A stretch of DNA of 64,000 nt, from positions 62,001 through 126,000 of the forward strand of contig NZ_BCQW01000002.1 in the NCBI RefSeq assembly GCF_001552275.1, given 5' to 3'. Below are positions 1 to 8,130 of this stretch, piece after piece; position 1 is the first letter of the stretch; each line of letters begins with the position of its first letter. Below the pieces are notes generated by a model. The model was given only the letters and a program-made list of their open reading frames with translations, ran no database searches and had not been told where the DNA came from. Position numbers and translations under genes: made by a program. The DNA is from Amphibacillus sediminis NBRC 103570 (GTDB lineage: Bacteria > Bacillota > Bacilli > Bacillales > Amphibacillaceae).

Positions 1-475
1 GGGAAACAATAAAGCCATCTGCTTTAACATTAGAGATAGTTAAAGACGTACCATCTACTGTAATTGATCCTTTATTCACGAGATAGGATAAATCAGCCTG
101 CCCAGTGACAATTCGGATATAGTGCGCATTCGCTTCCTGCCACGTGCTTTTTATTATCCCAGTCTGATCAATGTGTCCTGAAACGAAGTGACCACCAAAG
201 CGACCATTAGCAGCTAAGGCACGCTCTAAATTGACTAAGGAGCCTTTTGTTAATAGACGTAGCGAAGTATCACGAAAGGTTTCTGGCATCACATCAACAG
301 TGAAGCTAGCCGAATTAAATCGAGTAACGGTTAAGCATACACCATTAACGGCAATACTATCTCCCACCTTTATGTCTGTTAATACCTGATTTGCTTCGAG
401 AGTTAGAGCCATACTCGCTCCTTGCTTATGGATGGTACGAACGATACCTTTTTCTTCGATAATACCGGTAAACAT
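1..475 (-). CDS. ribE: Riboflavin synthase alpha chain (3' end cut by window edge)
   Basis: Converts two 6,7-dimethyl-8-ribityllumazine molecules to riboflavin plus the pyrimidinedione. The translated minus strand begins MFTGIIEEKG, the hallmark N-terminus, and carries VGDSIAVNGVCLTV and GGHFVSGHID, both typical of the first lumazine-binding barrel. The second barrel starts (SLTISN region) before the sequence runs out, so about 158 residues are seen of a protein usually near 215. It starts 2 nt after the ribD stop codon, so it is translated from the same mRNA under the FMN riboswitch. Identity is confident; the C-terminus lies outside the window. Confidence 0.93.
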   Translation of the reverse strand, partial: MFTGIIEEKGIVRTIHKQGASMALTLEANQVLTDIKVGDSIAVNGVCLTVTRFNSASFTVDVMPETFRDTSLRLLTKGSLVNLERALAANGRFGGHFVSGHIDQTGIIKSTWQEANAHYIRIVTGQADLSYLVNKGSITVDGTSLTISNVKADGFIVS

Positions 476-477
476 AG

Positions 478-1566
478 TTACTTAGCCTCCTTTTTAGGTC
501 GAGCAATAACTTTCAAATCAACACCAAGCTGTTCAATTGCTTCAAACTTCAAATCAAGTGCCTCAGCCATCAAGAGTGGTGAATTGCCAGCTACCACTCC
601 TATTGCTTGTTTGCCTGTTAGTAGCTTTGGAGCGATATACCAGTGACATACCTGAAAGGCTCTGGCTTTGATAAAACTGGCATGAACTGTGCTTCCACCT
701 TCGACATATAAGGATTGAATACCTAATTCACCTAGTCGACCAAGTAATTCGTCGATATCGATATAAGGTGTGGCAAGCTGGACGACCTTTATATGTGAAT
801 AGTGTGATTGAAACGATGTGGCGTCTGCTTGACTGCCACATACCACCCATGTTGGAGCTAGATCGTTTAATATTTGACGATCTGGTGCTATCGCTAAATC
901 GGTGGCTAAAATAATTCGAATGGGATTTTTTCCGTATTGGGGCTTACGTACGGTTAGTTGAGGGTTGTCTGATGCAATGGTTTGACGACCAACGAGAATC
1001 GCATCATGAATGGCCCGTTGATAATGGACATCTTCACGTGCTTGATCTGATGTAATCCACTGACTGTTACCTGTTTTAGTTGCAATTTTTCCATCCAATG
1101 TCATTGCCGCTTTTAATGTGACAAATGGACGTTGATGCTTCATATAATAAAAAAATGGCTCGTTAAGCTTAAGCGCCTCTGCTTCACCAAGACCCACCTC
1201 GACCTCAATGCCCGCCTCCTTTAACCGCTTAATACCTTTACCGGCTACCTTAGGATTCGGGTCAATGGACGCAATAAAAACACGTTTTATTTTTTTCTTG
1301 ATTAATAAATCTGTACAAGGTGGGGTTTTTCCAGTATGAACACATGGCTCTAAAGTGACGTAAATATCAGCTTGGGCAGCTTGTTCACCAGCTTGATTTA
1401 AAGCATGAACCTCAGCATGTGGTTCACCGGCCTGTAGATGACTGCCCATTCCTACAATACGGCCATTTTTGACGACAACTGCCCCTACTGACGGGTTCGG
1501 GCTAGTCTGTCCCACTGTACTTTGAGCCAAATTTAATGCCACAGCCATGTAATCTTCTTTTCTCAA
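478..1566 (-). CDS. ribD: Bifunctional riboflavin biosynthesis protein RibD (deaminase/reductase)
   Basis: Carries out the deamination and side-chain reduction steps after GTP cyclohydrolase II. The N-terminal cytidine-deaminase-like domain (about residues 1-145) shows the zinc ligands as HAEVHAL near residue 50 and PCVHTGKTPPC near 75-85. The C-terminal RibD_C reductase domain begins around FVTLKAAMTLDGKIAT and ends near VEGGSTVHASF. Length 362 aa is normal. The start is a TTG: AGGAGGTGAG lies 7 nt upstream and no ATG fits better. First gene after the FMN riboswitch and its terminator hairpin; ribE follows at once. Confidence 0.95.
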   Translation of the reverse strand: MRKEDYMAVALNLAQSTVGQTSPNPSVGAVVVKNGRIVGMGSHLQAGEPHAEVHALNQAGEQAAQADIYVTLEPCVHTGKTPPCTDLLIKKKIKRVFIASIDPNPKVAGKGIKRLKEAGIEVEVGLGEAEALKLNEPFFYYMKHQRPFVTLKAAMTLDGKIATKTGNSQWITSDQAREDVHYQRAIHDAILVGRQTIASDNPQLTVRKPQYGKNPIRIILATDLAIAPDRQILNDLAPTWVVCGSQADATSFQSHYSHIKVVQLATPYIDIDELLGRLGELGIQSLYVEGGSTVHASFIKARAFQVCHWYIAPKLLTGKQAIGVVAGNSPLLMAEALDLKFEAIEQLGVDLKVIARPKKEAK

Positions 1567-1584
1567 TAACTCACCTCCTAAATG

Positions 1585-1615
1585 ATAAAAAGCCCTAGAT
1601 ATGTGATCTAGGGCT
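1585..1615 (-). terminator. Rho-independent terminator of the FMN riboswitch
   Basis: On the minus strand AAGCCCTAGAT and ATCTAGGGCTT pair around a short loop, followed by a T run. It lies between the FMN aptamer and the ribD start, so it is the likely expression platform: FMN binding would favour this hairpin and stop transcription before ribD. Confidence 0.85.
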
Positions 1616-1702
1616 TAATGGATAGACAAAATAAACGCAGTTTGTTATTCGATTCACAAATTGCATTTAACTAGACGTAAGGTCTTGATTTACATCTATC
1701 AT

Positions 1703-1846
1703 TCTTTTTCCCATCCAGACTTTAACTGTCGGTTTTGGATTCTCACCAAATCCACCGTCGCAAAAAATTGCTCCGGGTCACGGACTTAAGGTAAAGCGGC
1801 TACCTTTCACCGTCGGTCGGGAATTACACCCTGCCCCAAAAGAATT
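1703..1846 (-). ncRNA. FMN riboswitch (RFN element)
   Basis: Read on the minus strand the segment contains GGGGCAGGGTGTAATTCCC, then GACCGACGGT, AGTCCGTGACCC, the GGTGGATTTGGTGAGAAT segment and a closing CCGACAGTTAAAGTCTGGAT. These are the conserved junction segments of the RFN aptamer in their usual order. It lies about 140 nt upstream of ribD with a terminator hairpin in between, as in other Bacilli where FMN represses rib genes. Confidence 0.97.
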
Positions 1847-1898
1847 TTCCTATTCGATTGCTGATATTTTAACATAATTTAAAACAAAATGCACTTAA

Positions 1899-3656
1899 TT
1901 AAATGTCCGAGGCAAACCATAGTTTAGTAAAGTCAATCCAACCCAGCGCATTAATGGTGACTCCCCTGAAATAGGAGGGATAAATTGCATATTGTTTTAA
2001 TCGATACAAATAATGACAGTAATGATTTGTAACAAGCTGTCCTTCGATTTGATCAAGAATGGCTAGCGTTTCGAACCTGTCCCAATCACTTGAGACGAAA
2101 AGTGTTTCAATGTCAGCTTTCGTCTTATTCGGAAGGTGTGAACTAAGGACACTATGATCCCCTAAAAACGTATTAAAATATGTGATAAGCGGATTTTCAT
2201 CTGCTAGTTGTTCACTAAGTAAAAGATCAAAAGCAGTTAAATCCTGTTGGAAAAAATCTTGATAATCAAAAAATGCCAGTTCTACTATTAGACCTACCTC
2301 TTTAAGGCGATCCTGAATCCAATTTCCATCCTGCTCATTACCTGCACCGTGATAGCTAGCTAATCGCAAGGTTTTTCCTTGATATGAGCTTAGATTAAGA
2401 CTGGATTCTGCTTGTTCTATTGTTTGGTTACGCGAAGATACTTGCTCCAATTCTCTCCTCATTCGTGTAGCTGGTACCGAACGACTCCCTGCTAAATCTT
2501 TGATTAAACGCTGTGACTGTAATGCCTGACATATCGCTTGACGTAATTCATGATCTCTAGAAAGTAATCCAGTTTTACCGTTTAATGTCAGCATTTTGCT
2601 ACCCTTATCAATAGCCGTATACTGTTTAAAGCTTTTGGTATCACGCTGATAAGGATAGGGATAAAAGTTAATCGGAAATAACGACGAATCAATTTTTTGT
2701 TTAGTATTGTTATATAATTTCGGAAAAAAGTACAGGGTAACACGATCAATCAATGGTCTAGTACCATAGTAGCTTTGATGTACTGCTATATTTAATCGAT
2801 CTTTAGTATTTTCAACGACTTTAAATGGCCCTGCACCGACAATTTGACCGTCACTCTTTAAAAGAACTGCACCCGCTAATGTAGCAAATAGATCTAACAA
2901 ATAAGGCATCGACTGTTTACAGCTTATCCTTATGATTAGCGTTGTTACAACTTCTATTTTGTCAATATGGTTCATAAACCAACGATAGGGTGAATCCTTA
3001 TTTTTATGCCTTAACAGACTATGCTTGACATCCTCTGCTATTAATTTCTTACCATTATGAAAATAGAGATCTTTACGCAAATAGAACAACCACTTGGATT
3101 GATCAGCATTTGTCTCCCATGCGTGAGCTAGTCCAGGCAAAAAATACGGCTCATTTTGGTTAAAGGTAAGCAATGAAGCGTATAAATGGCGCATGATATG
3201 ATTTTCTGTTCGCCGATTAACTGATGCAGGATCTAAGATCGCCAGAGGACGATATGATGGAAAACGAACCTGTTCTTCTTGCTCCAAAGAGGACTGTCGA
3301 TAAGAATTATTGAATACATGTTCGACTAAAAAGGCCTGAAGTGTTCCTTGGGCAAGCTGATAGCTTTGGATAAATTCAATGGCTTCGTCAATCGAATGCT
3401 GATCCACCAATTCCCTAGCATACTGAAGGATTACATCTTCAATGGGAAGACGTAGGATAATCCTTGAATGATGACCGCGCCCTTTACCTGCTTGCCAGTC
3501 GATCCAAGCTCTTTCCTGCATTTTTTTGATTATAATTTTGACATTTCGCTCTGAACAATAAAATAGCTTAGCTAAATCTGCGATCGTTATTGAAATGGGC
3601 TGGTGATAAGAAAACGAATAAGTTAAACATAGTGTATAATAACGGTCAATTAACAT
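1899..3656 (-). CDS. SgrR-family regulator: N-terminal DNA-binding domain fused to a family-5 solute-binding domain
   Basis: Predicted cytoplasmic one-component regulator of 585 aa. Residues 1-110 form a winged-helix SgrR_N-like domain (ITIADLAKLFYCSERNVK is a recognition-helix pattern). Residues about 130-580 resemble SBP_bac_5 peptide- or sugar-binding domains (MRHLYASLLTFNQ, LYFHNGKKLIAEDV, VGAGPFKV). There is no signal peptide, which fits an intracellular ligand sensor rather than a transporter component. Start ATG has AAGGGAGGC at good spacing. It is divergent from the HAM1-like and MFS genes over about 97 bp. In E. coli SgrR governs sugar-phosphate stress and sits beside the SetA exporter; a similar role here is inference. 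Confidence 0.8.
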   Translation of the reverse strand: MLIDRYYTLCLTYSFSYHQPISITIADLAKLFYCSERNVKIIIKKMQERAWIDWQAGKGRGHHSRIILRLPIEDVILQYARELVDQHSIDEAIEFIQSYQLAQGTLQAFLVEHVFNNSYRQSSLEQEEQVRFPSYRPLAILDPASVNRRTENHIMRHLYASLLTFNQNEPYFLPGLAHAWETNADQSKWLFYLRKDLYFHNGKKLIAEDVKHSLLRHKNKDSPYRWFMNHIDKIEVVTTLIIRISCKQSMPYLLDLFATLAGAVLLKSDGQIVGAGPFKVVENTKDRLNIAVHQSYYGTRPLIDRVTLYFFPKLYNNTKQKIDSSLFPINFYPYPYQRDTKSFKQYTAIDKGSKMLTLNGKTGLLSRDHELRQAICQALQSQRLIKDLAGSRSVPATRMRRELEQVSSRNQTIEQAESSLNLSSYQGKTLRLASYHGAGNEQDGNWIQDRLKEVGLIVELAFFDYQDFFQQDLTAFDLLLSEQLADENPLITYFNTFLGDHSVLSSHLPNKTKADIETLFVSSDWDRFETLAILDQIEGQLVTNHYCHYLYRLKQYAIYPSYFRGVTINALGWIDFTKLWFASDI

Positions 3657-3753
3657 GAAAGCCTCCCTTAAAAGAGGAAATAGTTTTAGATTAAGTTTAC
3701 ACTTTTTTTCCTCTTTTTTAAAGCTAAACTATTACGTAAAGGGGGATGCAGAA

Positions 3754-4359
3754 TTGAAATTAAGAATAGCGACATGGAATAAAATAAAGCAACAAGAGCT
3801 CAGTCATGCCTTAACCGATTTACCTATCGAACATGGCTTTGTCGCCAATACGATTGCCGACATCCAGGAAACTGGACAAACCTTTACTGAAAATGCATTT
3901 TTAAAGGCAGAAACCATTCAACACTATTATCCTGACGACATTATCATAGGCGAAGATTCCGGCCTATCAATTGAGGTACTAGCGGGCTTTCCAGGTGTGA
4001 AAACGGCACGCTTTATCCCTGGGTCAGATCGTGAACGAGCCTTAAATCTTTTTGACAGGTTAAAACACTATCCTTTAAGTAAACGGAAAGCGGCCTTTCA
4101 TAGTGTCATAGCAATTTTATTCCCTGATGGAAGCAAAAGCATAGCAACAGGAACAATGCGTGGTTGGATTAATCGTAATGAGGATAAACCTATTTCTGGT
4201 TATGGAAGTATATTTCAATTGGAAAATCGTATTTATTTGGAAGAACTGTCCCTACAATCCTACCTCGCCCTTTCTCATCGCCAGCTTGCTCTACAGCAAG
4301 CATGTTATCTAATAGGGGATTGGCTGAATCAGGGAGGTGACAGCTGTGAAACGAGCTAG
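3754..4359 (+). CDS. HAM1/RdgB-like non-canonical purine NTP pyrophosphatase, divergent
   Basis: Family members hydrolyse ITP/XTP to the monophosphate. Family blocks seen: ATWNKIK near the start (usually TGNxxK), ENAFLKAE, EDSGLSIEVLAGFPGV (usually DDSGL) and a final SHRQLAL. The usual G-F/Y-G-Y-D-P base-binding loop is reduced to GYGSIF, and TGN has become TWN, so substrate range may differ. I place the start at TTG 3754 behind GGGGGA rather than the far upstream ATG; this gives 201 aa, the family length. The MFS gene starts 14 nt before its stop, so they are translationally coupled. Function in this context is unknown. Confidence 0.7.
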   Translation: MKLRIATWNKIKQQELSHALTDLPIEHGFVANTIADIQETGQTFTENAFLKAETIQHYYPDDIIIGEDSGLSIEVLAGFPGVKTARFIPGSDRERALNLFDRLKHYPLSKRKAAFHSVIAILFPDGSKSIATGTMRGWINRNEDKPISGYGSIFQLENRIYLEELSLQSYLALSHRQLALQQACYLIGDWLNQGGDSCETS

Positions 4360-5569
4360 TAAAAATAAAATTATTGGCTTAGCCATTTTAACCGGTGTTG
4401 CCATTATGGGTGATGCCATGCTATTGATTATACTACCTTTATACTGGAGCGAGATGGGGTTGACTGCAGTTTGGCAGGTTGGTGTCTTATTATCGGTTAA
4501 CCGCTTTATTCGCCTACCTATCAATCCACTTGTAGGGCTTTTCTATCGCCACTACTCTTTGCGAACAGGCGTATGGATAGCCATGCTCTTGGCCCTATGT
4601 TCGACCTTTTCTTATGGATTTTTTAACCAATTCAGCCTTTTATTTATCATGCGTATTCTTTGGGGGATTGCATGGTCAATGCTTCGATTAGGTGGCTTTT
4701 TAACGATTATGCAAGTTACCACAAAGCAAAATCGCGGCCAGTCTGTCGGGATGTATAATGGTATCTGGGGAATCGGAAGTTTAATTGGCATGGTTGCAGG
4801 AGGGTTCCTAATTGGTCATGTATCTATTCGTTTTGTGACCACTTTATTTACGTTAATAGGATGTATCAGTCTTCCATTCATACCGATGCTAGTGCCAAGC
4901 AGCAAGGGGGAATTAAATAAAAACCATGACAAGCAACCGATGACCTGGTCAAGCAATAAACTTGTCGCCATGGCAACAAGTCTAGTAATGGGATTGATTA
5001 TTTTTGGTATCTTTGCTTCTACACTTAGTCCCATTATTGAATTAAATAATCAAGCTAATTTGATAATATGGTCAGTCAGTTTAAGCTCCGCAGCTTTAGC
5101 GAGCATCGTTCAAGCCGTAAGGTGGGGATGGGATCCTTTTTTAGCGCCTTTTGTGGGTAAACGATTGGATCGAATTAAGCATCGAGCCATTTTCATCAGT
5201 AGTCTATTAGGGGTCATTGCCTTGCTGTTTACTATTATCGCTTTTGTCCAGCATCTCCCATTACTCATCATCATGTTACTTGTGTTTCAGCTAGCTGCAA
5301 CTATTTTCGTCACAACAACTGATACCATTGCTACTGATTTAGCAGCTAAAGAGAACAGTGTAAAAATAATGACCATTCATACGATATTAGTGGATATCGG
5401 TGCAGCTATGGGACCCTTTCTATCCTATCTTATTTTAGAGTTCTCTACACTGCCGACTGTCTATTTACTTTCAACAGTTCTACTTGCTGGCTTAGCTATC
5501 GTTTGGTTGAGTTCGGCATTGCGTGAAAGAAAACGTATGCTAAAACAAGGCTGGAAAGTGAGTAACTAA
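4346..5569 (+). CDS. Major facilitator superfamily exporter
   Basis: Predicted 12-helix inner-membrane transporter of 407 aa. Hydrophobic segments are dense throughout, with a typical central hydrophilic loop near residues 185-210 (SSKGELNKNHDKQ). GTG 4346 is chosen over GTG 4337 because GGGAGGTGA sits 5-6 nt before it. The first codons overlap the HAM1-like gene end. With an SgrR-like regulator divergently placed, an efflux role for a sugar or nucleotide-like metabolite is plausible, but the substrate cannot be read from the sequence. Confidence 0.8.
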   Translation: MKRASKNKIIGLAILTGVAIMGDAMLLIILPLYWSEMGLTAVWQVGVLLSVNRFIRLPINPLVGLFYRHYSLRTGVWIAMLLALCSTFSYGFFNQFSLLFIMRILWGIAWSMLRLGGFLTIMQVTTKQNRGQSVGMYNGIWGIGSLIGMVAGGFLIGHVSIRFVTTLFTLIGCISLPFIPMLVPSSKGELNKNHDKQPMTWSSNKLVAMATSLVMGLIIFGIFASTLSPIIELNNQANLIIWSVSLSSAALASIVQAVRWGWDPFLAPFVGKRLDRIKHRAIFISSLLGVIALLFTIIAFVQHLPLLIIMLLVFQLAATIFVTTTDTIATDLAAKENSVKIMTIHTILVDIGAAMGPFLSYLILEFSTLPTVYLLSTVLLAGLAIVWLSSALRERKRMLKQGWKVSN

Positions 5570-5633
5570 ATAAGCGTAGAGTAAGGTTGGAACTAACTTG
5601 GACTTAATCCTTAAATACATTGTAACACCGCAG

Positions 5634-5880
5634 ATAAAGTGAAACTTCGTTCATTGGGGGGTTCGGACGCATAGGATGTGCAGACGTTGCGACACGACGT
5701 CGCGAACTTAGTCAGCGTCCTCTATCCCCCACTTAAACGTTAGTTGAACCAAACAGATCGTTACTGGCTGTTGGATCTCCTACTTAGTCATGGCGTGTTC
5801 ACTATTTCTTGAAGTGGGAGTTTTACAAAAGCCCTTCGATGGGGCGAGTAATCGCAGCCAGCCAGTTACACTGCGATAAA
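5634..5880 (+). repeat. Type I structured repeat, copy A (forward)
   Basis: Starts GATAAAGTGAAACTTCG and ends TTACACTGCGATAAA, the same boundaries as the copies near 20.8, 28.95, 32.9 and 60.5 kb. Internal pairings include ACTGGCTG with CAGCCAGT, CCTACTT with GAAGTGGG, and a small GCCCTTCGATGGGGC hairpin. No convincing reading frame. Followed by a diverged related segment and then by a type II repeat. Confidence 0.9.
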
Positions 5881-5885
5881 ACATA

Positions 5886-6038
5886 CTCCCTTGCGGGCAT
5901 GGCTACAGGCTTATAGGATGTCAGACAGCTAGGCATTGCCACAAGGACGTAGCGATTTTAGCCTAACAGTCCTCTTAGCGGATTTTCCGCTCACAGCTTT
6001 TCTCGTTAGTGTCGCAAATTGCATCTGATCGTTAGTTA
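5886..6038 (+). repeat. Diverged type I-like segment
   Basis: Shares the skeleton of type I in order: ATAGGATGTCAGAC, a GGACGTAGCGA segment, CTAACAGTCCTC, and GATCGTTAGTTAATC against the type I block GAACGTTAGTTGAACC. It also has its own GCGGATTTTCCGC hairpin. It may be an old copy or a third family; no second copy of this exact version was seen in the window. Confidence 0.5.
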
Positions 6039-6222
6039 ATCAAATGCGAGCGCCTTGGCGTATTTGCGCCCGGATTTTATCGAGCAACGCTCGATAAAAT
6101 CTACTAAAAATCTGCGGCGTTGCCGGAAATTTTAACTTTACTCACTTGGGGTTTACCCCCCACTGAATGGTATGCAAATAAGCATTTATCTCACCACGGG
6201 AGACTTCTACTCGTTTAAAATT
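6039..6222 (+). repeat. Type II structured repeat, copy 1
   Basis: Begins ATCAAATGCGAGCGCCTTGG, then the hairpin GATTTTATCGAGC / GCTCGATAAAATC, the segment AAAATCTGCGGCGT, and three hairpins near the end including GGGGTTTACCCC and TCTCACCACGGGAGA. It lies about 130 bp beyond the murB stop. The loop sequences differ from the other copies but the pairing pattern is kept. Confidence 0.85.
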
Positions 6223-6351
6223 TACTAGATGGAATGACTTCCTTGTTAACATTTTGCCTTTACTAACATGCAAGCTAAACTTGTTTGAAAAACGACTAAA
6301 TGAGACACGAATTGAATATAGGATTGATCCCACTCTGTTACAAATCTATCA

Positions 6352-7275
6352 TTAATCTTCACCGATAATACGTACCTCACACTCAAGTTCGACCCCAAAT
6401 TGCTCTTTCACTTTCTCTTGCACCATTTCAATTACAGCGATGTAATCTTTGGCTGTTGCATCATTTTTATTAACAATGAAGCCTGCATGCTTTGTTGACA
6501 CCTCAGCTCCCCCGATTCCTTTCCCCTGAAGCTGACTGTCTTGGATAAGCTTACCAGCAAAATAACCAGGGGGACGCTTGAAAACACTTCCACACGATGG
6601 AAATTCAAGTGGTTGTTTAGATTCCCGACGTTCGGTTAAATCATCCATAATTGTCTTAATTTCCGATTGGTCACCAGGCTGTAAGGCGAAGCGTGCTTCG
6701 ATCACAATATAACCATGGTTTGGAATATTACTTGTACGGTATCCCAGCGCTAAATCAGTAGCAGGTAGCGTCAAAATCTGACCAGATCGATCAATGACCA
6801 CGGCCTCAGAGAGACAATCCTTAATCTCACCACCATAGGCTCCTGCATTCATATAAAGAGCACCACCGACCGTTCCGGGAATACCACAGGCGAATTCAAG
6901 TCCTGTCAGTGACTGAGCCAACGCATAATAGGAGGTATCAATAATACGTGCCCCACTTTGGGCAATGATATACTCACCTTCGTGCCGAATTGCATTTAAT
7001 TGCTTTAGATTCATGACAATACCACGAATTCCACCATCTCGAACAATAAGGTTTGACCCATTTCCTAACAAAGTAAATGGAATTTGTTCACGATTCGCTA
7101 ACCTTACAATTGCTTGAACCTGTTCAACAGAAGTAGGCATGACAAAATAATCTGCCTTACCTCCCAATTTAGTATAGGTATGGTTACGAATCCATTCATC
7201 TATTAAAACATTTGCTTCGCCAACTATATCCATTAATGCTGCCTTAATCGAATGACTTTGAGTCAATGCAATCAT
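6352..7275 (-). CDS. murB: UDP-N-acetylenolpyruvoylglucosamine reductase
   Basis: FAD- and NADPH-dependent reduction of enolpyruvyl-UDP-GlcNAc to UDP-MurNAc in cytoplasmic peptidoglycan synthesis. FAD-binding blocks: HTYTKLGGKADYFVMP near residue 35, GNGSNLIVRDGGIRG near 75, ACGIPGTVGGALYMNAGAYG near 130. The C-terminal MurB domain has SCGSVFKRPPG, with the catalytic serine, and GGAEVSTKHAGFIVN. 307 aa is normal for the Bacillus type. The ATG at 7275 has AAAGG directly against it; a TTG at 7266 has better spacing, so the true start may be three codons later. Confidence 0.95.
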   Translation of the reverse strand: MIALTQSHSIKAALMDIVGEANVLIDEWIRNHTYTKLGGKADYFVMPTSVEQVQAIVRLANREQIPFTLLGNGSNLIVRDGGIRGIVMNLKQLNAIRHEGEYIIAQSGARIIDTSYYALAQSLTGLEFACGIPGTVGGALYMNAGAYGGEIKDCLSEAVVIDRSGQILTLPATDLALGYRTSNIPNHGYIVIEARFALQPGDQSEIKTIMDDLTERRESKQPLEFPSCGSVFKRPPGYFAGKLIQDSQLQGKGIGGAEVSTKHAGFIVNKNDATAKDYIAVIEMVQEKVKEQFGVELECEVRIIGED

Positions 7276-7368
7276 CCTTTAATCAATTGTTGCAAATTCA
7301 GATTTGCACAAACACAATTATAGCAGTAGTCGATCGGAATCGCCAATAGCAATTCAAGATAAGTTTTG

Positions 7369-7917
7369 TCAAATTACCGTTGCTCCAAGGGCTGATTCAA
7401 AATGTCCTAGTGCCCATTGATGTCCCTCTTGATTAAAGCTAGCTACGGCATCTTTGTGAATAACGAGCTTAAAACCCTTATTGTATCCATCAACAGCTGT
7501 ATGCAGCACGCAAATATCGGTACAGACTCCCACTAAGTGAAGTTCTTGTATCTCACGCTCACGTAATTTCATCTCTAAATCAGTCCCAGCAAACGCACTA
7601 TAACGTGTTTTGTCAAGATAATAGACATTAGCCATCGTTTTAATAGCTTGATAGTATGGCTCTAACTGTCCATATAAATCTCTCCCCGCTGTATTAACGA
7701 TATTGTGAGCTGGAAACAAGTGACGTTCTGGATGATAGGGGTCATTTTCTTCATGTCGGTCAATCGCGAAGACGACAAAATCCCCTTGCTCAACAAATTG
7801 TTTTGTTATTTTTAACACTTGCCCTTCAATAGCTTGACCCGAATCACCACAGGTTAACTTTCCCTGAGGAGCTACAAAATCATAGGTATAGTCAATGTGA
7901 ATTAAAGCCCGCTTCAT
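7369..7917 (-). CDS. pncA: Nicotinamidase / isochorismatase-family hydrolase
   Basis: Likely hydrolyses nicotinamide to nicotinate for NAD salvage. The 182-aa protein has the cysteine-hydrolase triad in family positions: Asp in ALIHIDYTYDF near residue 8, Lys in YYLDKTRYSAF near 100, and Cys in GVCTDICVLHTAVD near 135. IDRHEENDPYHPERHLFP matches the metal-binding aspartate/histidine segment. Start ATG with GAGGTGAT upstream. Closely resembles Bacillus PncA (YueJ); other isochorismatase-like activities are less likely. Stands alone, with murB beyond its 3' end. Confidence 0.88.
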   Translation of the reverse strand: MKRALIHIDYTYDFVAPQGKLTCGDSGQAIEGQVLKITKQFVEQGDFVVFAIDRHEENDPYHPERHLFPAHNIVNTAGRDLYGQLEPYYQAIKTMANVYYLDKTRYSAFAGTDLEMKLREREIQELHLVGVCTDICVLHTAVDGYNKGFKLVIHKDAVASFNQEGHQWALGHFESALGATVI

Positions 7918-8130
7918 ACGATCACCTCATCGATTAATTTTTATTTAGTTAGCTCTACCATATACCTTGATTGTTATTTCAGCAAGTGCTAGCTTGTTAT
8001 ATTGGGCTGAACTAGGTTTTTTAGTGAAATATAGGTTATGTTCACTTAATTATCACACTTATTTAACAACCGCTTAATAATAGATCGGTATACTTTGATA
8101 GAGATATAGATTATGTGGAGGGAAGGCATT

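Noticed and set aside
5634-5880. Type I repeat as a known riboswitch or group II intron
   Set aside because: No aptamer core of a known class and no domain V-like AGC...GUU hairpin or intron-encoded protein; positions do not track with gene starts.
6142-6333. 63-codon frame near murB
   Set aside because: Largely type II repeat sequence; no start signal.
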